Source: G051132615 sp051132615
Lineage (GTDB): Bacteria > Pseudomonadota > Gammaproteobacteria > Burkholderiales > Neisseriaceae
Assembly (NCBI RefSeq): GCF_051132615.1
Contig: NZ_CP152375.1
Span: forward strand, 1,240,001 to 1,304,000
Reading direction: 5' to 3'
Length of the DNA stretch: 64,000 bases
Shown here: piece by piece, positions 10,085 to 18,223 of the stretch
Layout: the number at the start of each line of letters is the position of its first letter
Position numbering within the stretch: the stretch's first letter is position 1
Program-made: the position numbers and the translations under genes
The notes under the pieces: model-generated
What the model saw: only the letters and a program-made list of their open reading frames with translations
The model's database searches: none
Told to the model about the DNA's origin: nothing

Positions 10085-10261
10085 TTGTTACATAAAAAGT
10101 ATGTAAATAAATACTCGTTGCCTGAAGTGAAGGATGGCCTAGTAATTTCTGTACCACTAATATTTGTAGTTTCATGGTTTAATATTAAACTGCAAAGCAT
10201 TTACTTGGCAGTACCCGTAATGACCATAACTTTATTTGTTATGGCTATGAGAAAAAAGTGA
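10085..10261 (+). CDS. Possible small membrane protein or gene remnant
   Basis: A 58-codon frame with only TTG starts (10085 or 10118) and no clear ribosome-binding site. From residue 18 it reads as two hydrophobic segments separated by a short polar turn and ends in a basic tail (MRKK), which looks more protein-like than its surroundings. It could be a decayed gene belonging to the adjacent island. I recognise no family. Confidence 0.2.
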   Translation: MLHKKYVNKYSLPEVKDGLVISVPLIFVVSWFNIKLQSIYLAVPVMTITLFVMAMRKK

Positions 10262-10358
10262 AAAATTTATATTCTCTAAGAGTTAAAAATACGACTTCAA
10301 ATTAATAAAAATATCAATTTTTTCAATAATTTAAATATATATTCAAACGTAATTTTAA

Positions 10359-10367
10359 TGATATAAT
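10359..10367 (+). promoter_or_regulatory. Extended -10 promoter of the lipoprotein-lipase pair
   Basis: TGATATAAT, a perfect TATAAT with a TGn extension, about 107 nt upstream of the GTG start at 10474. No recognisable -35 box. Confidence 0.45.
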
Positions 10368-10473
10368 ATATTACCCAAAAATAAAATTCACCTAACATTT
10401 ATTATTGCTTTTTATAATAGGAAAAGCTATTATGCCCGATTAATAAAAAATTTATGCTTAAAGGACACGAATA

Positions 10474-11127
10474 GTGCGTTCATTATTTTTTTGTTTCTCT
10501 CTCTCTTTATTGCTCCTGACTGGCTGTAACAATAGGAATACACTTATGAATCAAAATGAAGTCAATAATGGAGAACGGACTTTACCTGTCTCCACTCAAG
10601 AAGCAGAAGAAAAACGATTTCAACTGAATCCAAATCCTCAACAGCATTATCAAATGACCATTACCATTAAAAATGCACCTGGGCCTTTGGCTATATCTGA
10701 TACCTCTGCTCATTATGGTGTACAAAACTGCTCTTATATTTTAGCGGGTACACCAGAGGCTTCGGGTAAACCTGACAAAAATATTCCTCTTCATTTTAAA
10801 AAAATTGCACCCAATAAATATCAAGGGGACTTTTATATGGATGCAATGAAAGACGAAGACTACTATGGGCAAGGTGTCTGCAAATGGGAATTTTGGGGAG
10901 CACATGTTCTATTTTCAGCCACAGGTTCTGACAAAGATACTCTGTTTAGTGCCTCTATTACCCCTGAAGATTTACAGACTAAAAAAATTGAGTTGAATCA
11001 TTTAAAAGAGGATTACCCAAGAGAGATAAAAATTGATCAATATTTGAGTCAAGGTAATCTAAATAAAAGTCTATTCAAACCAGAAGAATACTTTACCTTT
11101 GATATTGAATTAGAGGAGTTAAAATAA
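10474..11127 (+). CDS. Lipoprotein, probable immunity partner of the lipase
   Basis: A 217-residue exported lipoprotein with GTG start and AAAGGA about 10 nt upstream. The signal peptide ends in lipobox LTGC with the lipidated Cys at residue 18; Asn at +2 is compatible with the outer membrane. The mature part is polar with a few Cys and no enzyme motif that I recognise. Its stop overlaps the start of the lipase gene by one base (TAATG), so the two are translationally coupled. In antibacterial effector loci, periplasmic lipoproteins next to lipases usually protect the producer from its own effector. That role is inferred from context and not from a recognised domain. Confidence 0.75.
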   Translation: MRSLFFCFSLSLLLLTGCNNRNTLMNQNEVNNGERTLPVSTQEAEEKRFQLNPNPQQHYQMTITIKNAPGPLAISDTSAHYGVQNCSYILAGTPEASGKPDKNIPLHFKKIAPNKYQGDFYMDAMKDEDYYGQGVCKWEFWGAHVLFSATGSDKDTLFSASITPEDLQTKKIELNHLKEDYPREIKIDQYLSQGNLNKSLFKPEEYFTFDIELEELK

Positions 11128-12491
11128 TGGCCATCACGCAACAACAATATGCTGATCTAGCTGATTTTGCGTATAAAGAGCAAAAAGAAATTAAAGTTGA
11201 ACGTGTTTATGCAATAAACGGTAGCAACTATAAAATATTAGCGCACTCTTCAGATAAAAAAACTGATTATCAAGGAACCATCTATCAAAAAGTAGATACT
11301 GGTGAAATTATTGTTGCCCATCGAGGCACTGAACCTACTAAAAAAGGTGATGTGGCTGCCGATCATGAAATGGCTTCTAAATTTACCAACCCTCAAATTT
11401 CTCATGCTTTAAAGTTAACTGAAATGGCTTTAGGATTTGCTCAAAAAGAAGCTTCTAAAACGGGTAAGGCTCCCGAAGTAACCGTTACAGGCCATTCTCT
11501 AGGAGGTGCATTAGCCCAAGTGTCTGCTTTTGAATATGGTTTAAAAGCCCAAACCTTTAATGCTTATGGTGCAGCAGGTTTAAAATATACGGATCTATAT
11601 GGCAATAAAGAAACAGTCCCTTTTCAAAACAATGGTAAAGTCACCAACCATATGATGGCGGGTGATGTGGTTAGTGCGGCCAATAATCATTTTGGTAGAA
11701 ATGTCATTTATGCTCGTCCTAAAGAAATTGAATCTTTAAAAAACCATCATTATGGTGATGGGAAGCCAGGTAATAATCAAATGTGGCGTGCCGCTAAAGA
11801 TCTTATGGGCTCCAAACACAATGCACATAATATGCCTAATTTCACTAATGAAAAGGGCCCTTCTATTTTATCAGACCCTAAGGCAAAGGAATTGGCTCAA
11901 AAAGAAGCCGCTACCATTAATGAATACCGTAATGAAATTAAGGCCAATAGAGGCCCCATACTAAGAAACATAAAGGTTGCCGATAAAGTTTCAGATGCAT
12001 TTTTTCCATCTAAATCGATCTTTAAAAAAATAATATCTGACAACACCGATCACTCACAAGAAAAATCAACCTTATATGCTCAAAAAAAAGGCAAAGGTGA
12101 TTTAAACGATATTATAAATAATGATGTGAAGAGTATTTATGCCAAGTTAGAATCTAGCTTAGGCCCCCAACTAGCAGACAAAGGTGCAGGTAAATGGGCA
12201 GCACCAATGATTGCTGCAACCACTTATGCTTGTGTTGAAAAAGGTATGAGTGCGGATAAAATTGCTCATATTGGTATTAATGAAAAAGAGAACGTCCTTT
12301 ATGCTGTCTCAGCCAATAGACGTGACTTTGCCACTGTTGATGCGATTGAAGCCTCTAAAGTCAATCCTGAACAAACTTTATTGGCAGCCAATCAGCTGCA
12401 TGATCAGTTGGGTATTGAGAATCAGCAAAAAGAGATGGACAGACAAATGCAGATGAATCAGCAACAACATGGTGGTATAAAATTTGCCTGA
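11127..12491 (+). CDS. Class-3 lipase effector with C-terminal XVIPCD-like domain
   Basis: A 454-residue protein without signal peptide. Residues about 1-240 form an alpha/beta-hydrolase of the lipase class-3 type: nucleophile elbow TGHSLGG with Ser124, HRGTEP oxyanion-side motif near 65-70, likely acid Asp180 (MMAGD), and a candidate His at 231 or 234. After a linker, residues about 315-430 match the C-terminal domain of the protein at 18224-19252 (31 of 61 identical between 364-424 here and 256-316 there). The tail from 424 is rich in Gln and Met. This layout matches VirD4-recruited antibacterial T4SS effectors (XVIPCD domain). Phospholipase activity in a rival's periplasm is inferred. Coupled to the upstream lipoprotein gene. 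Confidence 0.8.
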   Translation: MAITQQQYADLADFAYKEQKEIKVERVYAINGSNYKILAHSSDKKTDYQGTIYQKVDTGEIIVAHRGTEPTKKGDVAADHEMASKFTNPQISHALKLTEMALGFAQKEASKTGKAPEVTVTGHSLGGALAQVSAFEYGLKAQTFNAYGAAGLKYTDLYGNKETVPFQNNGKVTNHMMAGDVVSAANNHFGRNVIYARPKEIESLKNHHYGDGKPGNNQMWRAAKDLMGSKHNAHNMPNFTNEKGPSILSDPKAKELAQKEAATINEYRNEIKANRGPILRNIKVADKVSDAFFPSKSIFKKIISDNTDHSQEKSTLYAQKKGKGDLNDIINNDVKSIYAKLESSLGPQLADKGAGKWAAPMIAATTYACVEKGMSADKIAHIGINEKENVLYAVSANRRDFATVDAIEASKVNPEQTLLAANQLHDQLGIENQQKEMDRQMQMNQQQHGGIKFA

Positions 12492-12617
12492 TTTTATGGA
12501 AATCTAGTGACGTCAGGATCTTTGACGTATATCTTTTTTATTCATTTGTCTATTTAAACCTGAGCATAATCTATGCTACCCTCTTAGTCATAAACCACTT
12601 ACTGACATTAACCGAAT

Positions 12618-13967
12618 ATGATGCCTTATTCCAGCGTAAACCCTTTCACTGAAGAGCTATTTTTCCAACGTCCATCTGAATCGCTAACCGACATCACACA
12701 CAAAATTAATGTGCTACAACAAAAACAATCTTATTTTGCAAAAAAAACCGTACCTGAGCGCACAGCCTTATTACTTAAACTTGCTCAAAAAATAGAGCAA
12801 AATAAAGACATTCTGGCTCAAACTATTTGCCATGAAGTAGGGCGCTGCTTAACAGAATGCCAAGCGGAAATCGAAAAGTCCATCCAATTGATCCATTACT
12901 ATGTTCATCTGGCACCAGAGTTACTGTCCTATAAAACCATTGCCACACAAGCCAGTTTGAGCCAAGTGCGCTTTGAACCACTTGGTCTTGTTCTGGCAAT
13001 CATGCCTTGGAATTACCCGATTTGGCAAATTTTACGTTTTGCCATTCCAGCATTATGTGCGGCAAACGGCTGTCTCATTAAACCTGCGCCCAGTGTAGGC
13101 AAAGTAACAGAGCTCTTATTTGAATTAGTAGAAGAAGAAATACCCTTTGATGTCGTATATGCCGAGGATAATGATATTGAAGCAATTATTAGTCAAACAA
13201 ATGCACTGGCCTTTACAGGTTCTACGCAAACAGGTCAATATTTGGCCAGCTTAGCAGGCAAACACTTAAAAAAATGTGTATTAGAGCTTGGCGGTAGTAA
13301 TGCCTTTATTGTATTGGAAGATGCAGACTTAAAACAGACAGCAAAAGATGCTTGTTATGCCCGTTTTAGAGATGCAGGACAATCATGTAATGCCGCCAAA
13401 CGATTAATCCTTTTAGACTCAATTGCGGATGAATTTATTCACTTACTGATTACCGAAGCAAAAAAATTAAATTCTGGTGACCCATTATCGACACAGACAA
13501 CCTTAGCCCCATTACACAGTGCCAAACTACAGCAAAAAGCACATCATCAAGTTTCAGATGCTCTGGAACATGGCGCGACATTATTATTGGGTGGTTCTAT
13601 TCCTGAAGGAAAAGGATTTTTTTATCCTGCAACAATAATAGATAACGTCAATCAAAAATGTAAACTTTATCATGAAGAAGCATTTGCACCAATCATGAGC
13701 ATTTTACATGCACACACGACTCAAGAAGCCATACATTTGGCAAATGACTCGCCATATGGTCTAGGAGCAAGCATTTACAGCAAAAATAACAATCAAGCTT
13801 GGCAGCTAGCAGAACAACTCAATGTAGGCAGTGTATTCATCAACCGTCATACAAGTTCGGATTTACGTTTACCTTTTGGTGGTGTAAAAAACTCAGGTTT
13901 TGGCAGAGAATTATCGGAATTTGGCTTATACGAATTTGTTAATATCAAAAGTTATTGGCAAAAATAA
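12618..13967 (+). CDS. NAD(P)-dependent aldehyde dehydrogenase, succinate-semialdehyde type
   Basis: A 449-residue aldehyde dehydrogenase. Motifs: MPWNYPIWQ (cofactor binding), the general-base Glu in LELGGSNAF, and the nucleophile Cys in AGQSCNAAKR. The C-terminal PFGGVKNSGFGREL is complete. Its closest layout is the short succinate-semialdehyde dehydrogenase group (Sad/YneI-like), which feeds succinate to the TCA cycle; substrate assignment is by overall resemblance only. Two ATGs (12618, 12621) compete and neither has a strong ribosome-binding site. Not obviously linked to the lipase pair upstream, being 126 nt away with its own leader. Confidence 0.85.
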   Translation: MMPYSSVNPFTEELFFQRPSESLTDITHKINVLQQKQSYFAKKTVPERTALLLKLAQKIEQNKDILAQTICHEVGRCLTECQAEIEKSIQLIHYYVHLAPELLSYKTIATQASLSQVRFEPLGLVLAIMPWNYPIWQILRFAIPALCAANGCLIKPAPSVGKVTELLFELVEEEIPFDVVYAEDNDIEAIISQTNALAFTGSTQTGQYLASLAGKHLKKCVLELGGSNAFIVLEDADLKQTAKDACYARFRDAGQSCNAAKRLILLDSIADEFIHLLITEAKKLNSGDPLSTQTTLAPLHSAKLQQKAHHQVSDALEHGATLLLGGSIPEGKGFFYPATIIDNVNQKCKLYHEEAFAPIMSILHAHTTQEAIHLANDSPYGLGASIYSKNNNQAWQLAEQLNVGSVFINRHTSSDLRLPFGGVKNSGFGRELSEFGLYEFVNIKSYWQK

Positions 13968-13969
13968 AA

Positions 13970-13998
13970 AAGCCACCCTTACTTAGGATGGCCTTTTG
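13970..13998 (+). terminator. Weak terminator after the aldehyde dehydrogenase gene
   Basis: Imperfect stem GCCACCC/GGATGGC with a short loop, flanked by A5 and TTTT. It sits between two convergent genes and may work in both directions. Confidence 0.5.
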
Positions 13999-14014
13999 TA
14001 CATTACCGTACAAA

Positions 14015-14266
14015 TTAGTTTGCAGCAGATGCTTCAGCAGGAGCTGACACTTCAGCAACAGGAGCTGACGCTTCAGCAGCAGGAGCAGATGCTTCAGCAA
14101 CAGGAGCTGACGCTTCAGCAGCAGGAGCAGATGCTTCAACAGCAGGAGCAGATGCTTCAACAGCAGGAGCAGATGCAGTTTCAGAAGCAGCACCAGTAGT
14201 AGAGTTATCACCACATGCAGCTAAAAATAAAGATAGAGCAGCTGCCACTAACAAAGATTGTTTCAT
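14015..14266 (-). CDS. Small Ala/Pro/Glu repeat lipoprotein
   Basis: An 83-residue lipoprotein: signal peptide MKQSLLVAAALSLFL, lipobox LAAC with Cys18, a short linker (GDNSTTGAASET), then a low-complexity domain of 7-residue repeats of the type EASAPAV or EASAPVA up to the C-terminus. No catalytic fold is possible. Such Ala/Pro-rich tails occur in surface-exposed Neisseriaceae lipoproteins and are expected to be extended and disordered. The frame on the opposite strand is a codon shadow of the repeat. It has its own promoter upstream (14362-14390). Confidence 0.85.
   Translation of the reverse strand: MKQSLLVAAALSLFLAACGDNSTTGAASETASAPAVEASAPAVEASAPAAEASAPVAEASAPAAEASAPVAEVSAPAEASAAN
14027..14176 (-). 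repeat. 21-bp imperfect tandem repeats in the lipoprotein gene
   Basis: About seven copies of a 21-bp unit encoding E-A-S-A-P plus two of A or V. Units differ by single substitutions (Ala/Val swaps and one Glu-Val-Ser). Because the unit is a multiple of three, copy-number change would alter protein length without frameshift. Confidence 0.85.
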
Positions 14267-14361
14267 TTTTTAACCTTTTAAAACATAAAAATTAATCATT
14301 ACAAAAAACAACAAAGATGATTCACAATCAACTTGTTAATAGCTGACATGTGACTGTACCA

Positions 14362-14390
14362 ATTATCTACCAAGCGCGAAACAGATGCAA
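14362..14390 (-). promoter_or_regulatory. Promoter of the repeat lipoprotein gene
   Basis: On the minus strand, TTGCAT (14390-14385) and GATAAT (14367-14362) are separated by exactly 17 nt, about 96 nt upstream of the start codon. Confidence 0.55.
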
Positions 14391-14590
14391 TAACCTCAAG
14401 GAAAATTTATCTGTTCTGGTTACAATTCATCTTAAATATAGCAAATAAATATAGAATGATTTTAAATAAAACAAAACAAATAGATGCAATTACTTGATTA
14501 ATATAAAATTTACTACCAAAACAAATAAATTTCATTTATTGCATTTTTACAACAAATTAGAAAAATTTACAAAACTTTAATATAATACTG

Positions 14591-14625
14591 AAAAAAATCA
14601 GCCATATAAAAACACATGGCTGATT
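14591..14625 (-). terminator. Terminator of the aroQ-accB-accC-prmA operon
   Basis: Ten-bp stem AATCAGCCAT/ATGGCTGATT (14596-14605 with 14616-14625), 10-nt loop, followed on the minus strand by a run of T. Confidence 0.85.
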
Positions 14626-14648
14626 ATTACATTTATTTTCAAGAATCC

Positions 14649-15542
14649 CTATTTCTTAATGCCCGTTAAACAGCTCCAACCATCAAGAAAAACAGGTGGA
14701 GCCATATGGAACCACTGCTCATAAATCGACATAAGTTCTTCAGCTTGATCCTGTAAAATACCTGACAATACAATTTGCCCACCACTTTTAGTTTTTGTAG
14801 CCAACATTTGTCCTAATACACGTAAAGGATTAGCCAAAATATTGGCCAACACAACATCAAACAATTCATCTGTGACTTTATCTGGCAATAAAAAAGTAGC
14901 ATGATCAATATGATTTTTTAAGGCATTGTCTTTACTGGCAATAATGGCTTGTTTATCAATATCCACACCAACTACTTTACTTGCACCAATTTTTGCTGCG
15001 GCAATGGCTAATATCCCTGAACCACACCCATAATCCAAAACGCTCTGCCCTGCTTTAAGATGTTGATCTAGCCATAACAAGCACAATCTGGTTGTTGGAT
15101 GAGAACCTGTCCCAAAAGCCAACCCTGGATCTAAAGCTAAGTTAATGATATTAGGGTCATTTGGTGCTTCATGCCAAGTTGGCGTAATCCTAAGACGCTC
15201 AGAAATTTCAATTGGCTCAAATTGGGATTGAGTCAATCGTACCCAATCCTGATCTTCAATTGTCTCCAACTGAAAAGATACTTTTGCGCCCCCCATCTGT
15301 TGACATACTTGATCAACAACCTTGGCAACATCCTCATCTTGTGCGAACAGACAAATAATCAGGCTTTCTGCCCAAATTTGTTCAGTTGGTTCATCTGGTT
15401 CGCCAAAAATGGCCTGCTCTTTATCGGTACCAGCAAACGCATCCTGAATTGCTGCAGAAAGCGCACCATACTCCATTAATAGATCAGAAAACTCTTCTGC
15501 TTTGTCTTGAGTGACCCGAATTGTTGCCTGCAAATATGCCAT
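14649..15542 (-). CDS. prmA: Ribosomal protein L11 methyltransferase
   Basis: Trimethylates ribosomal protein L11 using S-adenosylmethionine. It has 297 residues, as usual. The N-terminal substrate-binding domain (MAYLQATIRVT) is followed by a class I methyltransferase fold with SAM motif VLDYGCGSGILAIAAAK near residue 165-181 and VLANILANPL as the post-I region. It lies 3 nt downstream of accC in the same operon, an order known from Neisseria and other betaproteobacteria. Confidence 0.95.
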   Translation of the reverse strand: MAYLQATIRVTQDKAEEFSDLLMEYGALSAAIQDAFAGTDKEQAIFGEPDEPTEQIWAESLIICLFAQDEDVAKVVDQVCQQMGGAKVSFQLETIEDQDWVRLTQSQFEPIEISERLRITPTWHEAPNDPNIINLALDPGLAFGTGSHPTTRLCLLWLDQHLKAGQSVLDYGCGSGILAIAAAKIGASKVVGVDIDKQAIIASKDNALKNHIDHATFLLPDKVTDELFDVVLANILANPLRVLGQMLATKTKSGGQIVLSGILQDQAEELMSIYEQWFHMAPPVFLDGWSCLTGIKK

Positions 15543-15545
15543 TAA

Positions 15546-16898
15546 TTATTCAGCCTTCAATGTAGGTAATATGGTTTCTAAATAATGAATACTTGGCCCA
15601 CCATTATTAAACTCAATATCTTGTAATAAAGCCCGATGCAATAAAATATTGGTTTTAATACCTGTAACGGCCATTTCTGACAAAGCTATACTCATTCTGG
15701 CCAAAGCTTGTTCTCTGGTGTCCCCATAAGCAATCACTTTTGCCACCATGCTGTCATAATGAGGTGGAACGGTATACCCTTGATAAATATGGGAATCCAC
15801 CCTAATACCTGGTCCTCCCGCGGGATGATAACTTTCAATTTTTCCAGGACTTGGAATAAATGTAAAAGGATCTTCTGCATTGATCCGACACTCGATCGCA
15901 TGTCCATGTAAACGGATGTCTTTTTGTTTAAATTGTAACGGTAACCCTGCAGCAATCTTTATTTGTTCCTGCACAATATCAATACCTGTCACAAGCTCTG
16001 TTACAGGATGTTCTACCTGAACACGAGTGTTCATTTCTATGAAAAAGAACTCCCCTTTTTCATAAAGGAACTCAAAAGTTCCGGCACCACGATACCCAAT
16101 TTTTTTACACGCTTTGGCACAAACTTCACCAATTTTTTTACGTTCTTCTTCTGTGATACCAGGAGCAGGTGCCTCTTCTATCACTTTTTGATGACGTCTT
16201 TGCATTGAGCAGTCACGTTCACCCAAATAAACAGCATTACCATGTTCATCTGCAAGCACCTGTATTTCAATATGACGCGGTTCTTGCAAATATCGTTCCA
16301 TATAAACAGTAGGATTGCCAAAAGCAGCACCTGCTTCAGTTTGTGTCATAAGAACAGACTGAATCAAATCTTCCTCTTTTTGGACAACACGCATCCCTCG
16401 ACCGCCACCACCACCAGAAGCCTTAATGATGACAGGATAACCTACTTTTTTTGCAATCTTGATGATTTCTTTAGGATCGTCAGGCAAAGCACCATCAGAA
16501 CCAGGTACACAAGGTACATTAGAAGCCAGCATGGTCTCTTTTGCAGAAACCTTATCGCCCATTAAACGAATAGTATCTGGTCTTGGGCCAATAAACACAA
16601 AGCCAGACTCTTCTACTCGCTCTGCAAAATCGGCATTTTCTGCTAAAAATCCATAGCCAGGATGAATAGCTTGTGCATGCGTTAACTCAGCGGCAGAAAT
16701 AATGGCAGGGATATTCAAATAACTCTTTGCAGAAGAGGCAGGGCCAATACAGACAGATTCATCTGCCAACTTTACATATTTTGCTTCTCGATCTGCTTCT
16801 GAATATACCACAACCGTTTTGATACCCAACTCACGGCATGCTCTTTGAATACGCAAAGCAATTTCACCACGGTTAGCAATAAGAATTTTTTCAAACAT
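15546..16898 (-). CDS. accC: Acetyl-CoA carboxylase, biotin carboxylase subunit
   Basis: ATP-dependent carboxylation of the biotin on AccB, the first half-reaction of malonyl-CoA synthesis for fatty acids. It has 450 residues. Start chosen at MFEKILIANRGEIALRIQR, the family's standard N-terminus; the frame extends 12 codons further up without support. Visible are the ATP-grasp glycine loop GGGGRGMR, the biotin carboxylase motif HPGYGFLAENADFA, and the catalytic FIEMNTRVQVEHPVTE. It pairs with accB upstream in the same transcript. Confidence 0.97.
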   Translation of the reverse strand: MFEKILIANRGEIALRIQRACRELGIKTVVVYSEADREAKYVKLADESVCIGPASSAKSYLNIPAIISAAELTHAQAIHPGYGFLAENADFAERVEESGFVFIGPRPDTIRLMGDKVSAKETMLASNVPCVPGSDGALPDDPKEIIKIAKKVGYPVIIKASGGGGGRGMRVVQKEEDLIQSVLMTQTEAGAAFGNPTVYMERYLQEPRHIEIQVLADEHGNAVYLGERDCSMQRRHQKVIEEAPAPGITEEERKKIGEVCAKACKKIGYRGAGTFEFLYEKGEFFFIEMNTRVQVEHPVTELVTGIDIVQEQIKIAAGLPLQFKQKDIRLHGHAIECRINAEDPFTFIPSPGKIESYHPAGGPGIRVDSHIYQGYTVPPHYDSMVAKVIAYGDTREQALARMSIALSEMAVTGIKTNILLHRALLQDIEFNNGGPSIHYLETILPTLKAE

Positions 16899-16954
16899 GA
16901 TGATCGTCCAATGAAAAAGCCGCCATAAAACCATTTAGGCAGCTTTTAAGTTAA

Positions 16955-17407
16955 TTACTCAATGATAAATAAAGGCTCACCATATTCTACTGGCTGACCA
17001 TCTGCAATCAGGATTTGCTTGATAACCCCTGACTTTTCAGACTCAATTTCATTCATCAATTTCATTGCTTCAATAATACATAATGTGTCACCAACATTAA
17101 CTGTCTGCCCCACCTCAGCAAACGGAGCTGAAGTTGGAGAAGGAGCACGGTAAAAGGTGCCTACCATAGGAGACTTCATGGCTTTACTTAAATCGACTCC
17201 TGAGCCACCTGTACTCTCAGGTACACCAGAAACATTAACCGCTTGCTGAACCTGAGGGGTCACAATTTGAGCTGCAGGAGCAGCAACCATTTGTACAGCA
17301 GTACTGCGTGTAATTCTTACTTTTTCTTCACCTTCTGTGATTTCTAACTCAGCGATGCCAGAATCCTCAACTAAATCAATCAATTTTTTTAATTTGCGTA
17401 AATCCAT
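16955..17407 (-). CDS. accB: Acetyl-CoA carboxylase biotin carboxyl carrier protein
   Basis: Carries biotin between the AccC active site and the AccAD transferase. It has 150 residues from MDLRKLKKLID, preceded by GAGGAAG. An N-terminal helical domain is followed by an Ala/Pro/Val/Gln-rich hinge and the C-terminal biotinyl domain with the EAMKLMNE motif, whose Lys is biotinylated. Nine further codons upstream (MFLEIEEVI) are in frame but lie over the ribosome-binding site. Confidence 0.95.
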   Translation of the reverse strand: MDLRKLKKLIDLVEDSGIAELEITEGEEKVRITRSTAVQMVAAPAAQIVTPQVQQAVNVSGVPESTGGSGVDLSKAMKSPMVGTFYRAPSPTSAPFAEVGQTVNVGDTLCIIEAMKLMNEIESEKSGVIKQILIADGQPVEYGEPLFIIE

Positions 17408-17434
17408 TATAACTTCCTCTATCTCAAGAAACAC

Positions 17435-17890
17435 TTAATGAGTGTTTTGTTTCAGGTACTGAATAAGATGTTCTAATGCAAAAAGATAACCATTGGCGCC
17501 CAAACCACATATCACGCCGATGGCAATATCAGATAAATAAGAATGATGCCGAAATGACTCCCGTGCATGCACATTCGACAAATGTACTTCAATAAAAGGA
17601 ATGGCAACACCAAGCAAAGCATCCCTTAGCGCAACACTGGTATGCGTCAATGCACCAGGATTAATGATGATCCCACGAATGCCCTCTGTTTTGGCCAAAT
17701 GAATCCGATCCAGCAAAACATGTTCTGCATTACTTTGCAAACACTCTATTGCAACCGAATCATATTTTTGTGCTTGTTGACATACATTTTGGTTAATATG
17801 CTCTAATGTTATTTGCCCATAAACTTCAGGTTCTCTTGTGCCTAAAAGGTTTAAATTTGGCCCATGTAACACTAAAATACGAGTATCCAT
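17435..17890 (-). CDS. aroQ: 3-dehydroquinate dehydratase, type II
   Basis: Third step of the shikimate pathway, dehydrating 3-dehydroquinate by the type II mechanism (dodecameric small enzyme). It has 151 residues. Signatures: HGPNLNLLGTREPEVYG (with the catalytic Tyr), NPGALTHTSVALRDAL (substrate site) and EVHLSNVHARESFRHHS. First gene of the aroQ-accB-accC-prmA operon, as in many betaproteobacteria. Confidence 0.96.
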   Translation of the reverse strand: MDTRILVLHGPNLNLLGTREPEVYGQITLEHINQNVCQQAQKYDSVAIECLQSNAEHVLLDRIHLAKTEGIRGIIINPGALTHTSVALRDALLGVAIPFIEVHLSNVHARESFRHHSYLSDIAIGVICGLGANGYLFALEHLIQYLKQNTH

Positions 17891-18223
17891 GAATTAATAA
17901 TTTTTCGATAACAATCCTACAAGTTTGCCGTAAATTAAAAGAAATTACCAGCTTTTCCTTTAAAAATTTATTATCTTCTTTGATTGTAAAGAAATAAATT
18001 TCCCAAAAAACCTGTAAATTTTTCGAATATTTACTCAAATAAGAAAAAATGACAGATATGCTTTTTCAATTTAAACGATCAAAAAATTTTTATTAAAAAA
18101 ATTATCTTATGGTTATGTTTATTTTTTATTTAAACTTTCCGATGGATCTATTATTGCCCTAAATATAAAAAAACACCTTTATGAATAAATCAAACAAGGT
18201 GTTTTTAACAGAACAAAAAACAT
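17891..18223. other. AT-rich gap between aroQ and the NlpC-like effector
   Basis: Carries the leader of the aroQ operon on the left and the terminator of the effector gene (18167-18206) on the right. I searched both strands for a small immunity gene for the effector and found none; the longest candidate frame overlaps aroQ and has no start signals. Confidence 0.5.
18167..18206 (-). terminator. Terminator of the NlpC-like effector gene
   Basis: Stem AACACCTT/AAGGTGTT with a 16-nt loop and T7 on the minus strand side, just beyond the stop codon. Confidence 0.8.

Larger units (their letters stand above)
9769..10473. other. AT-rich intergenic region before the lipase island
   Basis: Very AT-rich DNA separating metG from the accessory pair. 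It contains a perfect 14-bp inverted repeat (9787-9800 with 9820-9833, 19-nt loop) without a clear T run, which may end metG transcription. It also has one small hydrophobic frame (10085-10261) and a promoter close to the lipoprotein gene. No RNA gene was recognised. Confidence 0.5.
14267..14648. other. Intergenic region between repeat lipoprotein and prmA
   Basis: Holds the lipoprotein promoter and leader on its left side and the terminator of the aroQ-accB-accC-prmA operon on its right side. The middle (about 14400-14590) is AT-rich with nothing recognisable. Confidence 0.5.

Noticed and set aside
13945..14214. Leu-only frame and Gln-only frame over the repeat lipoprotein
   Set aside because: Other reading frames of the 21-bp repeats. 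The frame with signal peptide and lipobox is the real one.
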